Origin: Kingdonia uniflora
Lineage: Eukaryota; Streptophyta; Magnoliopsida; Ranunculales; Circaeasteraceae
DNA: 64,000 nt
Assembly: GCA_014058105.1 (NCBI GenBank)
Contig: JACGCM010002535.1
Location: 434,001-498,000 of the forward strand
Direction of reading: 5' to 3'
This document shows positions 1-11,898 of this stretch, one piece after another (positions within the stretch are counted from its first letter, which is position 1; every line of letters starts with the position of its first letter). A program made the translations under genes and the position numbers. The notes beneath the pieces are model-generated. The model was given only the letters and a program-made list of their open reading frames with translations, searched no databases and was not told where the DNA came from.

Positions 1-75
1 ATAAGAAATGAGGTAGAAAACCAAATAGTATATTTTGCCCCACTTTCTCTCCCTTCAGTCACGTCGTGCTTCCCT
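1..75 (+). repeat. MULE left terminal inverted repeat
   Basis: Matches the reverse complement of 10505-10593 with scattered mismatches. The shared blocks are GAAATGAGGT(A/G)GAAAACC, CAAATAGT, GCCCCACT and CAGTCACGTC. Beyond about base 75 both sides become pyrimidine-rich and the alignment fades. The true outer end may lie before base 1. Confidence 0.85.
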
Positions 76-547
76 CTTTTCTCCCCTAATTTTCAAATTC
101 AAACAAATTGGTTCTCATATCACACACTCTCTCACTCTCTCAAATTACTCTCTCAGCCATACCATTCCCTTTCTCTCTTTCTTGCAATTTTCTGCCATTA
201 GAGGTATAATTCTTCTCTCCAAATAACTATAACAGCCACAGTGATATAAGAAAGTAGGAGAAGACTCATCTTCGCGTAAGAGGGATGATTACAATTCTTC
301 TGACGATTCTTCAAATGGGTGACAAAGGGGTCAATATAGCTAGGAAGAATGTCAATGTAACTAGATTTTCATATAGAAGTATGTGTTAGAAGTTTGTGTT
401 GTACAATGAGTTTTGCTTGGAGTCATTGTTTATATTTTTTATTTCCTCTTTTTTAGCATGTGATGTAATGAAGGCTTTCAAATGAAATGAACATTGTATT
501 GGACATTACTTGTGTTTAGTTTTTAATATTTTCTTAAATTACTTGCG

Positions 548-3143
548 TTGGACAACTCACAATTATTTCTTTTATGTATGAACTTGTCAGTAAGATCGAC
601 AATGGAAGACTCTGTAGCTAAAAATTGGAGTAGAGTTATTTGTGACGAGTCTCAAGAAAGGACTGAAAATGAACATATTATAGACCCTTTGTTGGCGGAT
701 GCCCCATACGAGGGTCAACATTTTCATATTGTTGAGGACGTACATTTGTGCTACGAACGATATGGAAGAAGGTAGGGTTTATCCACCAAGATACGCAATT
801 CTACTAACCGTTCAAGATTGGATGATATAGGCAGAGCCCACTTCTATTATATAAGTAATGGCTTCTCAAAGAAAAACCATGGGATATCCATAACCATAAA
901 CTCGTATCTCCGCATAATCATCATCGTATGATGGTTAACAAATTCTTTCTAGAAGTAGTAAAAAACTTGGCAACAACATTTGAGCTCCACAATATTCTAG
1001 TGAGCAAGGCTCCGGGATTATTCCCAGATTGAACCTTTAACAAACGGGATTGTTACAACTACAATGCCAGAGTAAATAAGGAACGACTCGTCAGAGGAGA
1101 TGCACAAGCCACGTTGAAGTAGTTTAGGAAGAATCAAACTGAAGATCTGATATTTTATTTTGACAAAGAATTAGATGAGGAGGACCGAGCGCTAAAAAAA
1201 ATTTGGATTGATGGACATTCGAGATGCACATAGGATGCATTTGGAGATGTTGTCACTTTTGATACTACGTACCGGACTAATGTCTACAAGATGCCTTTTG
1301 CTTCGTTTGCAGGGATCAATAATCACTGCCAAACAATTCAATACGGATATGCTCTACTAAGGAATGAGCTATAAAACACATTTGTATAGTTGTTCCATAC
1401 TTGGTTGAAGGCAATGAACTATAAATACCCTTCTTCAATTCTCACTAATCAAGATGCAGCTATGGTCGCCGTTATTCCCAAGGTAAAGAAGAAGTTTGAA
1501 TTGGATAGACTACGCACTCATCAAATTGTCGATTTCCCATATAAGTCGATAATATAATAGATATATAACTTTGATTGTACTTGGTATTTATCAAAATTGA
1601 CAATGTTATATTTACAATGATTATACATTGTCATAATTGTCGAGATCAACAATATTTTGTTTCATAATTCCACTGTTATATATAACTCTAATATATTGTC
1701 GAGTACAATCATGTATCGACATTTTATTGTCGACCTAGGCTTCTGATCAATAATATCATAGATTATGAAACAATGTTTCTAAATCATTCTATGCTCCCCT
1801 GGTTTATTTGCAGGTCTTCCGCAACACCAGACATTAATTTTGTTTGTGGTACATCATAAACAAATTTCCTGAGAAGATAGGCCATGTTTATCGGGAACCA
1901 TCTACATTCAAAGAAGATATCGATTCGATAATGCACGATACATATGAGGTTGTAGAGTTTAAAACGAGATGGATGGGCCTAATGAAGAAACATAAATTGG
2001 ATGATAACCTTTGGATGCAAGGCACCTTTAATATTAGACATAAATGAATACCATTATGGAATCGTTCAACCTTCTATGCAGGCATAAGCAGTACAGGACG
2101 GAGTGAGTCCATAAACAACTTCTTTAATGGTTGGTTGCCAGTAACAACTGGGTTATACAGTTTTATGACCAAGTATGAGACTGCACTTTTAGAGGTATAC
2201 GAACGAGAGAGTGGAGAAGACTTTGCATCAGAACATAGATATTGTCAAGTTGGTCTTCATCAAGCTCTACTAAAAGATGCTACAAAGATTTACACAAGAG
2301 GAATGTTCTACAATCTTCAAGATCAGTTTGACCAGGTTGTCTGCTTCATTCCAATAGAAGGAAACGTAGAAGGCAACCTTCGACAACTTACGGTGAAGTC
2401 CCATAGTGGTCGTACCGAGTCATTTGAGTTAAATATAGACTTAGACAAGCTAACTGGTAATTATGGATACAAGCTGTTTGAGTATGTTGGACTCCCATGT
2501 TGTCACCTCCTGAAGGTTTTCTCGAAATACGCATTCTCAAAATACCTGAAGCTTTCATTATGATAAGGTGGATAATTGGTGCAAACAATTTTTCAAGGTC
2601 ATATGATGAAAGTCAATTGGGAGGAGAAAACTTACGACATCCCTTACGCCATAGCCACCTATCCCTTCGTACTTTGAAATTATTTAAAAGGGCCTCGAAG
2701 ATGAAATCATGTTTTGAATTAGCAGCTTTGAAGCTATACAAGATTGAATCCTACCTTGATAACGACAACGATTCTTTAACACAAACAGATGCATCACAAC
2801 CAAACATCTCTACTTCTTTAGCAGATTCTATGATATCTGGAACTATCATTTTAAACTCTCTCGTTGTTCAAACAAAAGGATGAGCGAAAACTGATCACAA
2901 GAAAAGGGCAAGATGGAAGGGGGGATGAAAGAGGCTATTATGAAGAAGAAGCAAACATGTAAAAGTTGTGGAGTACTTGGCAACCATGACAAACGGACAT
3001 GCCCACTTCTCAAAACGAAGTTAGTGGAATCAAGTAAGTACATATTCGACACTACGCATAAACGTTATATTCTCTATGATTTCTCTATAATGTGTTTCCC
3101 ATGTATTTACCCCGTATTTACAATCAGAATGAATTCCATGTAG
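548..3143 (+). pseudogene. MULE transposase, FAR1/FHY3-related (broken)
   Basis: DDE transposase of the MuDR/FAR1-FHY3 family. In order: an acidic N-terminus with a FAR1-like start (FHIVEDVHLCYERYGRR, 722-772); the transposase core with FGDVVTFDTTYRTN and FASFAGINNHCQTIQYG (about 1240-1350); a further core exon (1844-2510); a SWIM zinc-finger region (2452-2510); the post-SWIM helix starting KIPEAFIMIRW in another frame; and a CCHC-like knuckle CKSCGVLGNHDKRTC near 2960-3000. Stops interrupt the core (for example 1231-1233 and 1387-1389, the latter where the family has Trp), and a frameshift lies near 2540. In the SWIM motif the first two Cys are Tyr (YGYKLFEYVGLPCCH), removing two zinc ligands. 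About 290 bases at 1550-1840 behave as an intron holding palindromic repeats. This copy cannot encode an active enzyme. Confidence 0.88.
1525..1720. repeat. Palindromic repeat cluster 1 (MULE)
   Basis: Degraded copies of the ATTGTCGANNTCGACAAT unit start near 1525, 1636 and 1695, inside the presumed first intron of the MULE transposase. Confidence 0.7.
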
Positions 3144-3420
3144 AAGACAGTCGTGGGGATTCTGTTCAGCCATTACAAGAAAATGCTAACAACCAAGACA
3201 TCTACAAAAATAGGAGTCTACATGGCACCGATCTGTAATTGATTGTAATAATTTTGTATTTGATAATTATTGTTAGCAAAGGGTAGTAGTGGTTCATTCA
3301 ACATTAACTTTGGTTTGATGATGGAATTTATGACAATAACAATGAACTATTTAGAATTTAGGGATTGTGTGGCTTTATGTACCATCTATGAATTTGTAGA
3401 TTGTCGAAAATATAGCATTA

Positions 3421-3645
3421 AATTGTCGAGTTATGTAATAGATCGACTATAATTTAACTAAATTGTCGAGTTCGACAATATTATATACCCCTAACTCTAA
3501 TTATACTTGGTAATTGTCGGGATCGACAATATTACAAGTGCATAATTGCATATAAACTACCGAAATTGTCGAACTCGGCAATATTATATATTGTAAGTAA
3601 CCATATACACTACAAATATTGTCGAAATCGACAATATTTTATTTT
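3421..3645. repeat. Palindromic repeat array 2 (MULE)
   Basis: Palindromic cores ATTGTCGA-NN-TCGACAAT begin at 3462, 3513, 3565 and 3618, spacings 51, 52 and 53. A weaker copy lies at 3422. Each core is followed by AT-rich sequence and a CATAACTCC-like stretch. The array lies just after the transposase gene. Confidence 0.9.
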
Positions 3646-5219
3646 TTAGCTCCAAGTGCACTGTTAAATATTCTTCACAACCAATATGTACATACTTTAA
3701 ACAGTTATAAATAAGATTTAGATGACCTAACATAAATATGTATTCTACAAAAAAAATCAACAAAGGCCACTTTTAAAAAAAATTATATACTTTAATATAC
3801 AAGGGATATACAAACAGTGATCTAACAGAACTATGATATACAAAAAATGGATAACCATGTAGGGATACTACCAATAAACAACGAGGTTACAGAACTGTAA
3901 TTTACAAACATTTGGTCGACAACCCTATCTGATTGTCGACAAACCAACAGCAATCATGTCATTAACTTTATACCCCTTTACATTATGCTTTCTAACTAAT
4001 GCCTTGAAGGTCCTTATCCTGGCATCAAAATACCTAGTTAGTTGTTCTTTCACAAAAACCGGAGGAATTTCCCAATTTGCATGACCGTAGAAGAGAGTAG
4101 AAACTGGAGGCAGCATCAAACCTTGGAAACAAACGAACATAATGGTTGTTCGCCCCCAAACCAAACTACCAGCACTTACTAGTATCCATAAGAAGGTTTT
4201 GGAACTTCTCCTCATTTAAAGTAGTATTTCTTTTATGTGCCCAAAAGAGGGTAAGAATGTATATGCTTCAGTGTGGCTAATAAAGACCACAACCTTCTCA
4301 TAGTAAGTGGACAGTAAATGCGTCATATGCTTATACTCCAAATGCTTATGGCCAAAAGAACACGCCTACAACATAATTTGATACTCGTTCTCACCGTCTG
4401 GAGTGAATTGTATACCCAATGTTTGGCTGAAGATACTCTTCCAGAATATGGGGTCCCTACAGAGAAAGGTCTTCAATGATTTTATTACATCTGGGAATCT
4501 ATGTTGGCTCTGGTACTGAATTGTGGCGGTAACCCTAAAACCAGAATTGTTATCACTGATTTTGACGCCACAAACATCTACAAGATACTTCGTCCACGGT
4601 TGGAATAAAAATTATTGTATCTTCTTCTTCTTAGCCATTATGTCCCTTCTAGCAATGACAACATTTTCAAGGGTTACCGCCGTGGAAACCAAGTCTTTAT
4701 GATAATCTCCCTTGGGTCCTTGTTGTGCTATTGTGAAGGATCTTTCGTTCTGCTCAAAAAGTTCTTCAAAGGTTGGGTCCCTCATGTCTCTCATCCCTTC
4801 ACTTTCGAGTGCCTTCTTCAATGATTGACTCCAAACCACCTGCAACAACAACAACTAGATATTATAGTAGACATTAATAGGTGCATCACCAAAGCTTATG
4901 AATAACGACATAACACGGAGTGACATAGGTACAAGAGTTAGGACTAGGTCATACCCATTCATTGTTATTTACTTTCAAAGACTTCTTCATCTCTTCAGTA
5001 TTAACCAACTTCTTACACTGAAAAAAAACTCTAACATTAGGATTAACAATGAAATAAACATTTCGTTAAATAAATATGGAGATGGGGGGATTACGAGATC
5101 GTTAGTTTTCTCTGTAACTCTCGCAGCTTCTTTTTTATACTTGGATGTCCAATTCAGTATCTGTTCCAAAGACATAGAGGAGATGAGCATCCATTTTAGG
5201 TATTTGGATTCAATCAATT

Positions 5220-5350
5220 ATTGTCGATTACAAAAATTATATGTTGTCTAAACAAATAAATATTATCGATTTCGACATTACAATGTTGTCGAAATCGACA
5301 ATACTATGTTGTCTAACCAAAGACAAATTGTCGAAATTGACAATTACTTC
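5220..5350. repeat. Palindromic repeat cluster 3 (MULE)
   Basis: Includes TTGTCGAAATCGACAAT near 5286 and several half sites (TTGTCGATT, AATTGTCGAAATTGACAA). It lies between coiled-coil and OTU exons of the minus-strand gene, consistent with an intron. Confidence 0.75.
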
Positions 5351-6215
5351 AATTATTATTGTCGATACATTGATTAATTCGATAATTTTTATACATCACT
5401 CAAACCATAACCAAACAGATATTGACCATGTTTATCATGTTCAATAGAACATCTGATTATCCCTAACATATAGCATAAAAATTACACTCAAGTGCTTCAC
5501 AAACTAAAACTTAAATAAAGTCAATACTATCAAGGGAAACCTAGCCAAGACATTCCATTCACTTCTAGATTATCAAACATAAACTCTAATTCACTAACTA
5601 AAACTAATATCATTCATTTTGAATGACTTACAAATTTTCTTTCGCAATCAACTTCTTCTTAAGTTCCTCATGCGTAGACAATAAGTCATCATACTTTATT
5701 GTTAGGTTTATATCTGTCATAGGCTTATGTGATTGGACGATAGCCAACTGTTCAAAACAAAAACCAGCAAAAAAATGTTAGCAAAGATAGAAATTATACA
5801 GCCACAAACCAATAGATCCCATACAAGTGTGGATTAACTCATAGGCGTAGCGGGTGGAAGTTACAAGTCTATCTGCTCTATCAAAAAGGTATTGACCACT
5901 TTTAGTGACTCATTCTCTTTAGACTGTACACATTTGCAAAATAATTACACGCCATTCAAGAATGATTAATGGACTTCAATAAGTAATAATGTTACACACC
6001 ACATTACCTTCTTATACAACTCAATGGATAAGCTCACATTACATTCTTCAATGCCAAAATTTTTGCCTTGGCTCTGCCTCCAAACTTGTATTTTTCTCAT
6101 GTAAATTCTTGCACTCCAATATCTACAAACAAATATATTATTACGAACATCATGGTTTGGAATAAAACAATCAATTGAGGGGATAATGATATCTGCCTAC
6201 CTTTGCATCTAACTG

Positions 6216-6581
6216 GGCCGGTAGATCTGTGTATGCTAGTGCACATTGCTCCTCAAGTACACGCTTCAGTTGGATGTCTTCCTTCAATTGATCAATACTT
6301 TCTCTTAGCAAATTCCACTGACTTATCTGAGGTTAAGAGGAGATGAAACAATTATTCTATAACCAATTAACACTGTACATGTAAATTTTAAAATTGTAGG
6401 CCGGTAGATCTGTGTATGCTAGTGCACATTGCTCCTCAAGTACACGCTTCAGTTGGATGTCTTCCTTCAATTGATCAATACTTTCTCTTAGCAAATTCCA
6501 CTGACTTATCTGAGGTTAAGAGGAGATGAAACAATTATTCTATAACCAATTAACACTGTACATGTAAATTTTAAAATTGTA
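6216..6581. repeat. Perfect 183-base tandem duplication with an exon
   Basis: 6216-6398 and 6399-6581 appear identical over 183 bases. On minus the unit holds a splice acceptor and most of a coiled-coil exon (ISQWNLLRESIDQLKEDIQL and onward to TDLPA) of the PMD/OTU gene. The junction cuts the exon before its donor in the copy that would be transcribed first. The lack of divergence implies the duplication is much younger than the stops in the same gene. Confidence 0.93.
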
Positions 6582-6589
6582 GATCCAAT

Positions 6590-6780
6590 AGGGATCCGAC
6601 AATTTTCTTATGTGTCTCACTGTATTATTGTCGATCTTGATAATATTACATTTAGATGAATTCACAAACAACTACATAATCATCGAGCTCGACAATATGA
6701 TATATTTTTAACTTCGCATATATCAAGATAATTGTCGAACTCGACAATTAAATATAAGGATAACTGTCGATAAATACTAA
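6590..6780. repeat. Palindromic repeat cluster 4 (MULE)
   Basis: Copies such as AATTGTCGAACTCGACAATT near 6730 and degraded copies near 6630 and 6685, directly beyond the 183-base duplication. Confidence 0.75.
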
Positions 6781-7733
6781 CATTAACTGTGGATAAACAC
6801 TGACCTTCTCTTTGAGGGCCTCTTCTAGCTTTATGTTGGTTTCAGACTATTGATCTTTATCATTCTTAAGCTTTTGAATTTTATCATTTAATGCCTTTAT
6901 TTGCTTATCCAACCCGCATGATTCAACCCGTGTAGGCATGGTATCATGAGTATTTCGAGACAGAGTGGCATGCTCATTGAGCTACAATTTTGTGAACATA
7001 ATATTAGACAATAAATATTTGAAGGAAAAAGGAAGGGAGTAAACAAAATATAAGGGAAGATATACTAACTGATGCATGATATTGTTCACCACCAACTTCA
7101 TAGTGGTCTCCGGGGGTGTCACCATCCTCATTGACTTGTGGAGCTTGGTTCTTTTGATGAATTCCAAACATCCCAACATCATCATTTGCAGTCAAGTCAA
7201 TGGTAACGGCACAGATCGTTGTCCACGAGATAGTGGCAAACCACTCCAAGTATCCCTCCGTATATACTAGAGGCCCCTCTCATACCCTCTGCCCCCTTTC
7301 GGCCTTCTTCAGAATATAATCCTTCCACTTCTTTTCGGAGAAGCAATCAGCCCACTCATACTTAGGGTTGTATTTCCTCGGCTTTTCAGAGATCCAAAGC
7401 TTGGACACCTCTGGACACAAAGGCTTTCTGGGGCTACCTTGTTTCCGTGAGAACTGCCGCACAACCCTATTTGGATAGTAGGGTTGAACATGGTCCAGAC
7501 TTGCTAGTGCACCATAGAAATAGGTGATCTCCTTAAACCCATGTGCATAATCCATTTTATCTTTATACGGGTTCCATACAACCTACGTAAAAAATGATCC
7601 AAATATATTATGTTAATAACAGGAAAATATAAGGGAAAGACATTTAAAGAAAAAACTTTGCAAAGACAAAAAAAAATGAGATAAAAGCATTAAATTGTAT
7701 GTTTACCAAGTAGGACTACAGTAATTTATCTAT

Positions 7734-7965
7734 ATTGACGATTTCGACAATATAATATATGCATAACTCCAAACGGACTTTATCATTGTCAATCTCGACA
7801 ATATTATATAGGCATAACTAAAACTGCATTGCAATAATTGTCGAGCTCGACAATATTATACATGCAAAACTAGATCTACATTGCCATAATTGTCGAACTT
7901 GACAATATTACACATTACCTGATTTCATATACACTATCAACATTGTCGACTTTGACAATATGTAC
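7734..7965. repeat. Palindromic repeat array 5 (MULE)
   Basis: Cores begin at 7734, 7785, 7837, 7889 and 7942, spacings 51, 52, 52 and 53. The best copy is ATTGTCGAGCTCGACAAT. The spacers resemble each other (GCATAACT, ACATTGC), so this is a tandem repeat whose unit contains a palindrome. It lies in an intron of the PMD gene. Confidence 0.9.
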
Positions 7966-9659
7966 TTACATATTGGTTGATTATCTAAGTGTATAGCAGT
8001 GACCTATAGACCTGTGTATACTACCAAAAAATTATGGGATAGTTCATCTACAAACTTACATCATCGACTTTGTATTTGTCCAATACTTCCCTAAACTTTA
8101 GTAAAGCCGGACCACTATATCTATTTGTAACAGATTCGCCCCATTTCCAACAAGTACAGTGCTCGTATTGGTCGGAATCTATCTCCGTCGGTATCCCAAC
8201 AAGCTTTGGGAAATGTGCAAAATCCATGACTATATTTATATAGATAAACAAAATCAAATTAGTGAAGGGATAGGTGGATGCATATGTATAAAAATTAGTA
8301 GTAAATGAGTAGGGGAATCACTTCGAGTAGCGTGGTACAGCGTACAAATTACCTCCTATCATCTCGAGATACTGCACCGAGATTGTAATACATGTGCGCC
8401 AGAACTGCTGACCCCCATGACCACTTCTTTGCCACTTTATCCTTGGCAAACAAGTCCAAATTCCGTACGCTAACATCGTTGCCCTTTTTGTGGGGAATAA
8501 GAATGATCCAAGTGCGTATAACATATACGCACGAACAACTGACTTGGCTATTAACCCCTTCTTCTTGACTCTCGCAGCAGTACCGTCACTGAGAACCTTC
8601 TCCAATTTATAGGCATAATGGTCTCTTAGTTTCTTCAGTGACAAAGAATTACCAGCACCACCAGCTTTCAAAGCCTTGAATCCTTTTAAATCTAGTAAAA
8701 GATTCTTCTCGAATACCTCAAGAATCGCCGGGAATCCCCAAGTCCTGCCAATTATAGTGGCATCACCTTCAGCAGCAAAGCCAATCAGTTGTTCCACATC
8801 ATCCAAAGTTGGAGTCATCTCCCCCTATTTGAAGTGGAAACAATTAGTTTCTGGCTGCCAACGTTCGGCAAAAGCAGAAATAAGGCCGGAGTTATACGAA
8901 TCATAGGATATGGCCCCAATTCTATGTAAACCCTTCAACTTAACCAAATCTTAGACCATTTGTGGTTCCTTTGTAAGATCTCATGTTGACGGGTGATGGT
9001 GAACACGAAGGCACGCCTTCTCCTGAACAATAACATCGATTATGTCAAAAAAAATGGTGATTACAAAATAAAATTTAACAAATAATGGGAATAAGAAATA
9101 AGGGATAATTAAGTATTATACCTGCCCTAGCGCAATCGACCTCGCTCTATGGAACTTGAAGCTCTTGAGCAAACTAGTATCAATAGGGCCAACCTCATCG
9201 TTGTTTGCAGCTCACAATTACGCCCAGAACTATGCTTACAATTCTCCCCAGCACTATCTATATTAACATCACCATCTGTTGGGAGTATTGGTTGAGATCC
9301 CAAAGCAGTTTAGGCTGACTCACTCTGAATTTGAGAACCCCCAATCACCCGAATCTCGTAAGCATCTTCAATGTGAGCTCCACTGTGTTCAGAAACACCC
9401 TCATTTGCAGTTTTAACAGTGTTTCAAGGGATTATTCAACAGTGTTTGTAGAGCATTCTTCAATAGTGTTTGGAAGGACCACTATTCTCGGCTCAGCAGT
9501 TTTTCTCTTTCTCTTATATATAACTAGATCTCCAAATTTTGGGTATTTCGGGTCTGCTCTGTCCAACTCTCTTTTTCTTCTATTGGAAGCTGTAGGATGC
9601 ACTTTCTCTTTCATGGTGTACCTGTACACAATTTGATCATAATTAGTCAAAGTCTCAAG

Positions 9660-9995
9660 GATATATTGTCGAAATCGACAATATACTACTAAATATAACT
9701 CCAATTGTACCTAGAAATTGTCGAAATCGACAAAATGTTATATATACAATGCTTCATGTACATTATAATAATTGTCGATCTCGATAATATTTTCTTTCAT
9801 AACTCCAATTAAATGTGAAAAATTGTCGATCTCGACAACTTATCGACAATTTCTGCTTTTATTAGTCCAATTTTATACTTAAATTGTCGATTTCGACAAT
9901 TTCATAGTTTGACTAAGTCCAATTTCATAGTTTTTTTGTCGAATTTGACAATACCAATTTTCCATATCTCTAATCCCATTGCCATATTGTCAAAT
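9660..9995. repeat. Palindromic repeat array 6 (MULE)
   Basis: Cores begin at 9665, 9717, 9771, 9822, 9883 and about 9936, with a degraded copy near 9987. Several are perfect ATTGTCGAAATCGACAAT. It lies between the PMD gene's first exon and the right TIR. Confidence 0.9.
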
Positions 9996-10504
9996 TCAAC
10001 AATTTTGTCTATCCAATGCACAGAGAGGACATGAACTAGGGGTACAATGCACAGAGACAAAAGAAATTGGGGAATTTTCTTTCGATTGTATATGAACTAT
10101 AATTATTGGGGTTAAATGAATGAACTACTATAATTATTAGGGGATTATTGTCAAGGTATAACAGAGAATTTCAATACCTTCAACTAGACACCAATTTCCA
10201 CGTTCTCTATGTTCTCCAATATTAGACCCCATATTCAATGCAACAGCAAATTATTCTTCCTCCCTGAAAAGATGGGGAAAAGATGAAGGGAAATCCCCTG
10301 TCTCTAACGATAAAAAGATGAAAAGAAACTTGTCTCCCTTGTCTCTAACGGTGAGTACAACAGAGAGAAACTGTCCGAGAGTGAAAAACTGCTCGAGAGA
10401 GATAAAGAGCTTTAATGGAGGAACTTTTTGGAAGGTTTAGGGATTTCGAATTATACTCACTGAGTTTTGTTTGTAAGAGAAAGAGAGGGAAGGTGGTTTG
10501 TAAG

Positions 10505-10593
10505 AGAGAGGAAAAGACATCAATGTGACGTGACTGCCAGGTAGAGATGAGTGGGGCAGGATACACTATTTGGTTTTCCACCTCATTTCCTAT
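10505..10593 (-). repeat. MULE right terminal inverted repeat
   Basis: Reverse complement of the window start. Just outside it, at 10619-10641, is a short hairpin (CACTCATCT, five-base loop, AGATGAGTG) that is not part of the inverted repeat. Confidence 0.85.
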
Positions 10594-11524
10594 ATAAGAA
10601 ATCTCCAATTTTGAGAGTCACTCATCTAATAGAGATGAGTGATTGGTATTGAATGAGACTTGAGTGTTTAATTTTTGAGTGTCTTTAAATCCTCTCCCTT
10701 TATTATTATCTAAACACTTGGAGTTTGGACTCTTCAAAAAATTCCTCTAAAAAAACCATAACTACTCGACACTCCAAACCATTAGTACTCATCACTTTTA
10801 ACCATTCAAAACTTTTCTATTAAAAAAGCAAACACACCCTAGGAAAGAGAATTTTTGTATTTTGTGTTTTGTCCGGTCAACAATTAGTCAATTAAGTTTG
10901 ACCAACGGCAAATCTGTATTCCGACGTAAGTCTATCTTTTGTAAATGTGGGAGTCACTACCTCCAGGGGGAGTTACTCTTATGGTATTAGTGAAGAATCC
11001 TTTCATACCTGGAAAAAAAAAATCATCGAGGACTAATGCTGGTTTTAATTGCATGTTAGCCCTTTACGTCCATTTGAAAAGGTTTTATGGAATAAGAAAT
11101 GGCTCATAAGGAAATTGGTTGATCAATGGTTTACCATATCTTCGAGTGCTGCAAGAAGGAAGATGGGAAGAGCATAATGACTTATCCAGATTGTATTGGG
11201 TTCAGATGTCATCCCTCTAGTCATCTTTGAAGACTGAAGTGCTAGAAAAAAGATTTCAAATTGGATTTACCACTATGGGATTAGGATTTTACGTTGACAG
11301 CCCTATGAAGATATTAATATCTCTCCTTGTTAAACTATCCGTAGCAGCAACAGGGAAAAAAGTGTACATACATGGATATATGATAAACAAATCTGTAGCC
11401 AAAAATTTTATGCCCAACAAAACCCTAGGCAAGAGTCCCAGGAAAATTTCCTGACAATTTAACATCGCAGCGTTTACAACAAATATATGACTCCCAAGCT
11501 CGTGTTGCAAAACAGGGTCATTGA
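10594..11524. other. No gene recognised
   Basis: AT-rich sequence right of the MULE. I see a short hairpin at 10619-10641 and no convincing coding frame, TIR or LTR. Confidence 0.5.
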
Positions 11525-11830
11525 TCACATTGTGGATAAATTCTTGAGCCCATCGGCGTGTGCTGCTTTCAACATTCTCTTAAAATCATCATAGTAATGT
11601 TTCATGAAACTATTATTGCTATTGGCCCAATGATGCTCTGCAAATTTCAACTCTTTAATCCTGCATTTGGGAAATAAATATTCTTGAAAACAATAATACT
11701 TCCTCGAAATCTAAGCTACAAGAAGATTCAACCAAAACGATTTTGCAGGTTTTTTTACGATTAAACGATGCATGCATCGTCGCATCGTCATTTACTATTC
11801 TGGCACACCGAATAATAATTAATAGCTACA

Positions 11831-11898
11831 AAGAAAGCTACCTTGAACCTCGTTAATCAAGTATTATATAAGCCGAAAGAAAGCTACCTTGAACCTCC
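11831..11898. repeat. Duplicated splice-donor segment
   Basis: AAGAAAGCTACCTTGAACCT occurs at about 11832 and again near 11878, so the exon B donor region is present twice on minus, about 46 bases apart. Confidence 0.7.

Larger units (their letters stand above)
3925..9614 (-). pseudogene. PMD - coiled-coil - OTU-like gene inside the MULE (broken)
   Basis: A long multi-exon minus-strand gene, opposite to the transposase. Likely exons: a basic N-terminus (9614-9432); the plant mobile domain core (9022-8353), with FAERWQPETNCFHFK and GEMTPTLDDVEQLIGF; PMD continuation (8229-8050); and the PMD C-terminus (7583-7072, with TEGYLEWFATISW). Coiled-coil exons follow (about 6980-6806, 6581-6218, 5754-5633). 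Last is an OTU-like domain (4600-3925) with KYLVDVCGVKISDNNSGFR and a later HLEYKHMTHLLSTYYEKV, matching the fold around the usual DGNCGFR and MPDMGYLIA. Several stops break it, including TAG at 8825-8827 within the PMD. The Cys expected in DGNC is Ser (codon 4543-4545). PMD and OTU genes are known passengers of plant MULEs. Exon limits are inferred from splice-site-like sequence and coding frame only. Confidence 0.72.
1..10593. mobile_element. Mutator-like element (MULE), about 10.6 kb
   Basis: The first 75 or so bases of the window reappear as the reverse complement at about 10505-10593. Both ends share GAAATGAGGT(A/G)GAAAACC, then CAAATAGT, TGCCCCACT and CAGTCACGTC. Between the ends lie a decayed FAR1/FHY3-type MULE transposase on plus (548-3143) and a decayed PMD/coiled-coil/OTU gene on minus (3925-9614), tail to tail. 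The left end lies at or just outside the window start, so the 9-base target duplication expected of Mutator elements cannot be checked. Both genes carry several stops and frameshifts, so the copy is non-functional. Introns and spacers hold arrays of a short palindrome found nowhere else in the window. Superfamily assignment rests on the transposase; the boundaries are as far as TIR similarity can be followed. Confidence 0.85.

Noticed and set aside
3421..9995. CRISPR-like array (short palindromic repeats at even spacing)
   Set aside because: The spacers resemble one another, the repeats are themselves palindromic and degenerate, there are no cas genes, and the context is a plant transposon.
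10345..10608. 87-codon minus-strand ORF at the MULE right end
   Set aside because: It lies over the terminal inverted repeat and leader-like sequence, has no motif, and the same end sequence on the left side does not keep the frame.
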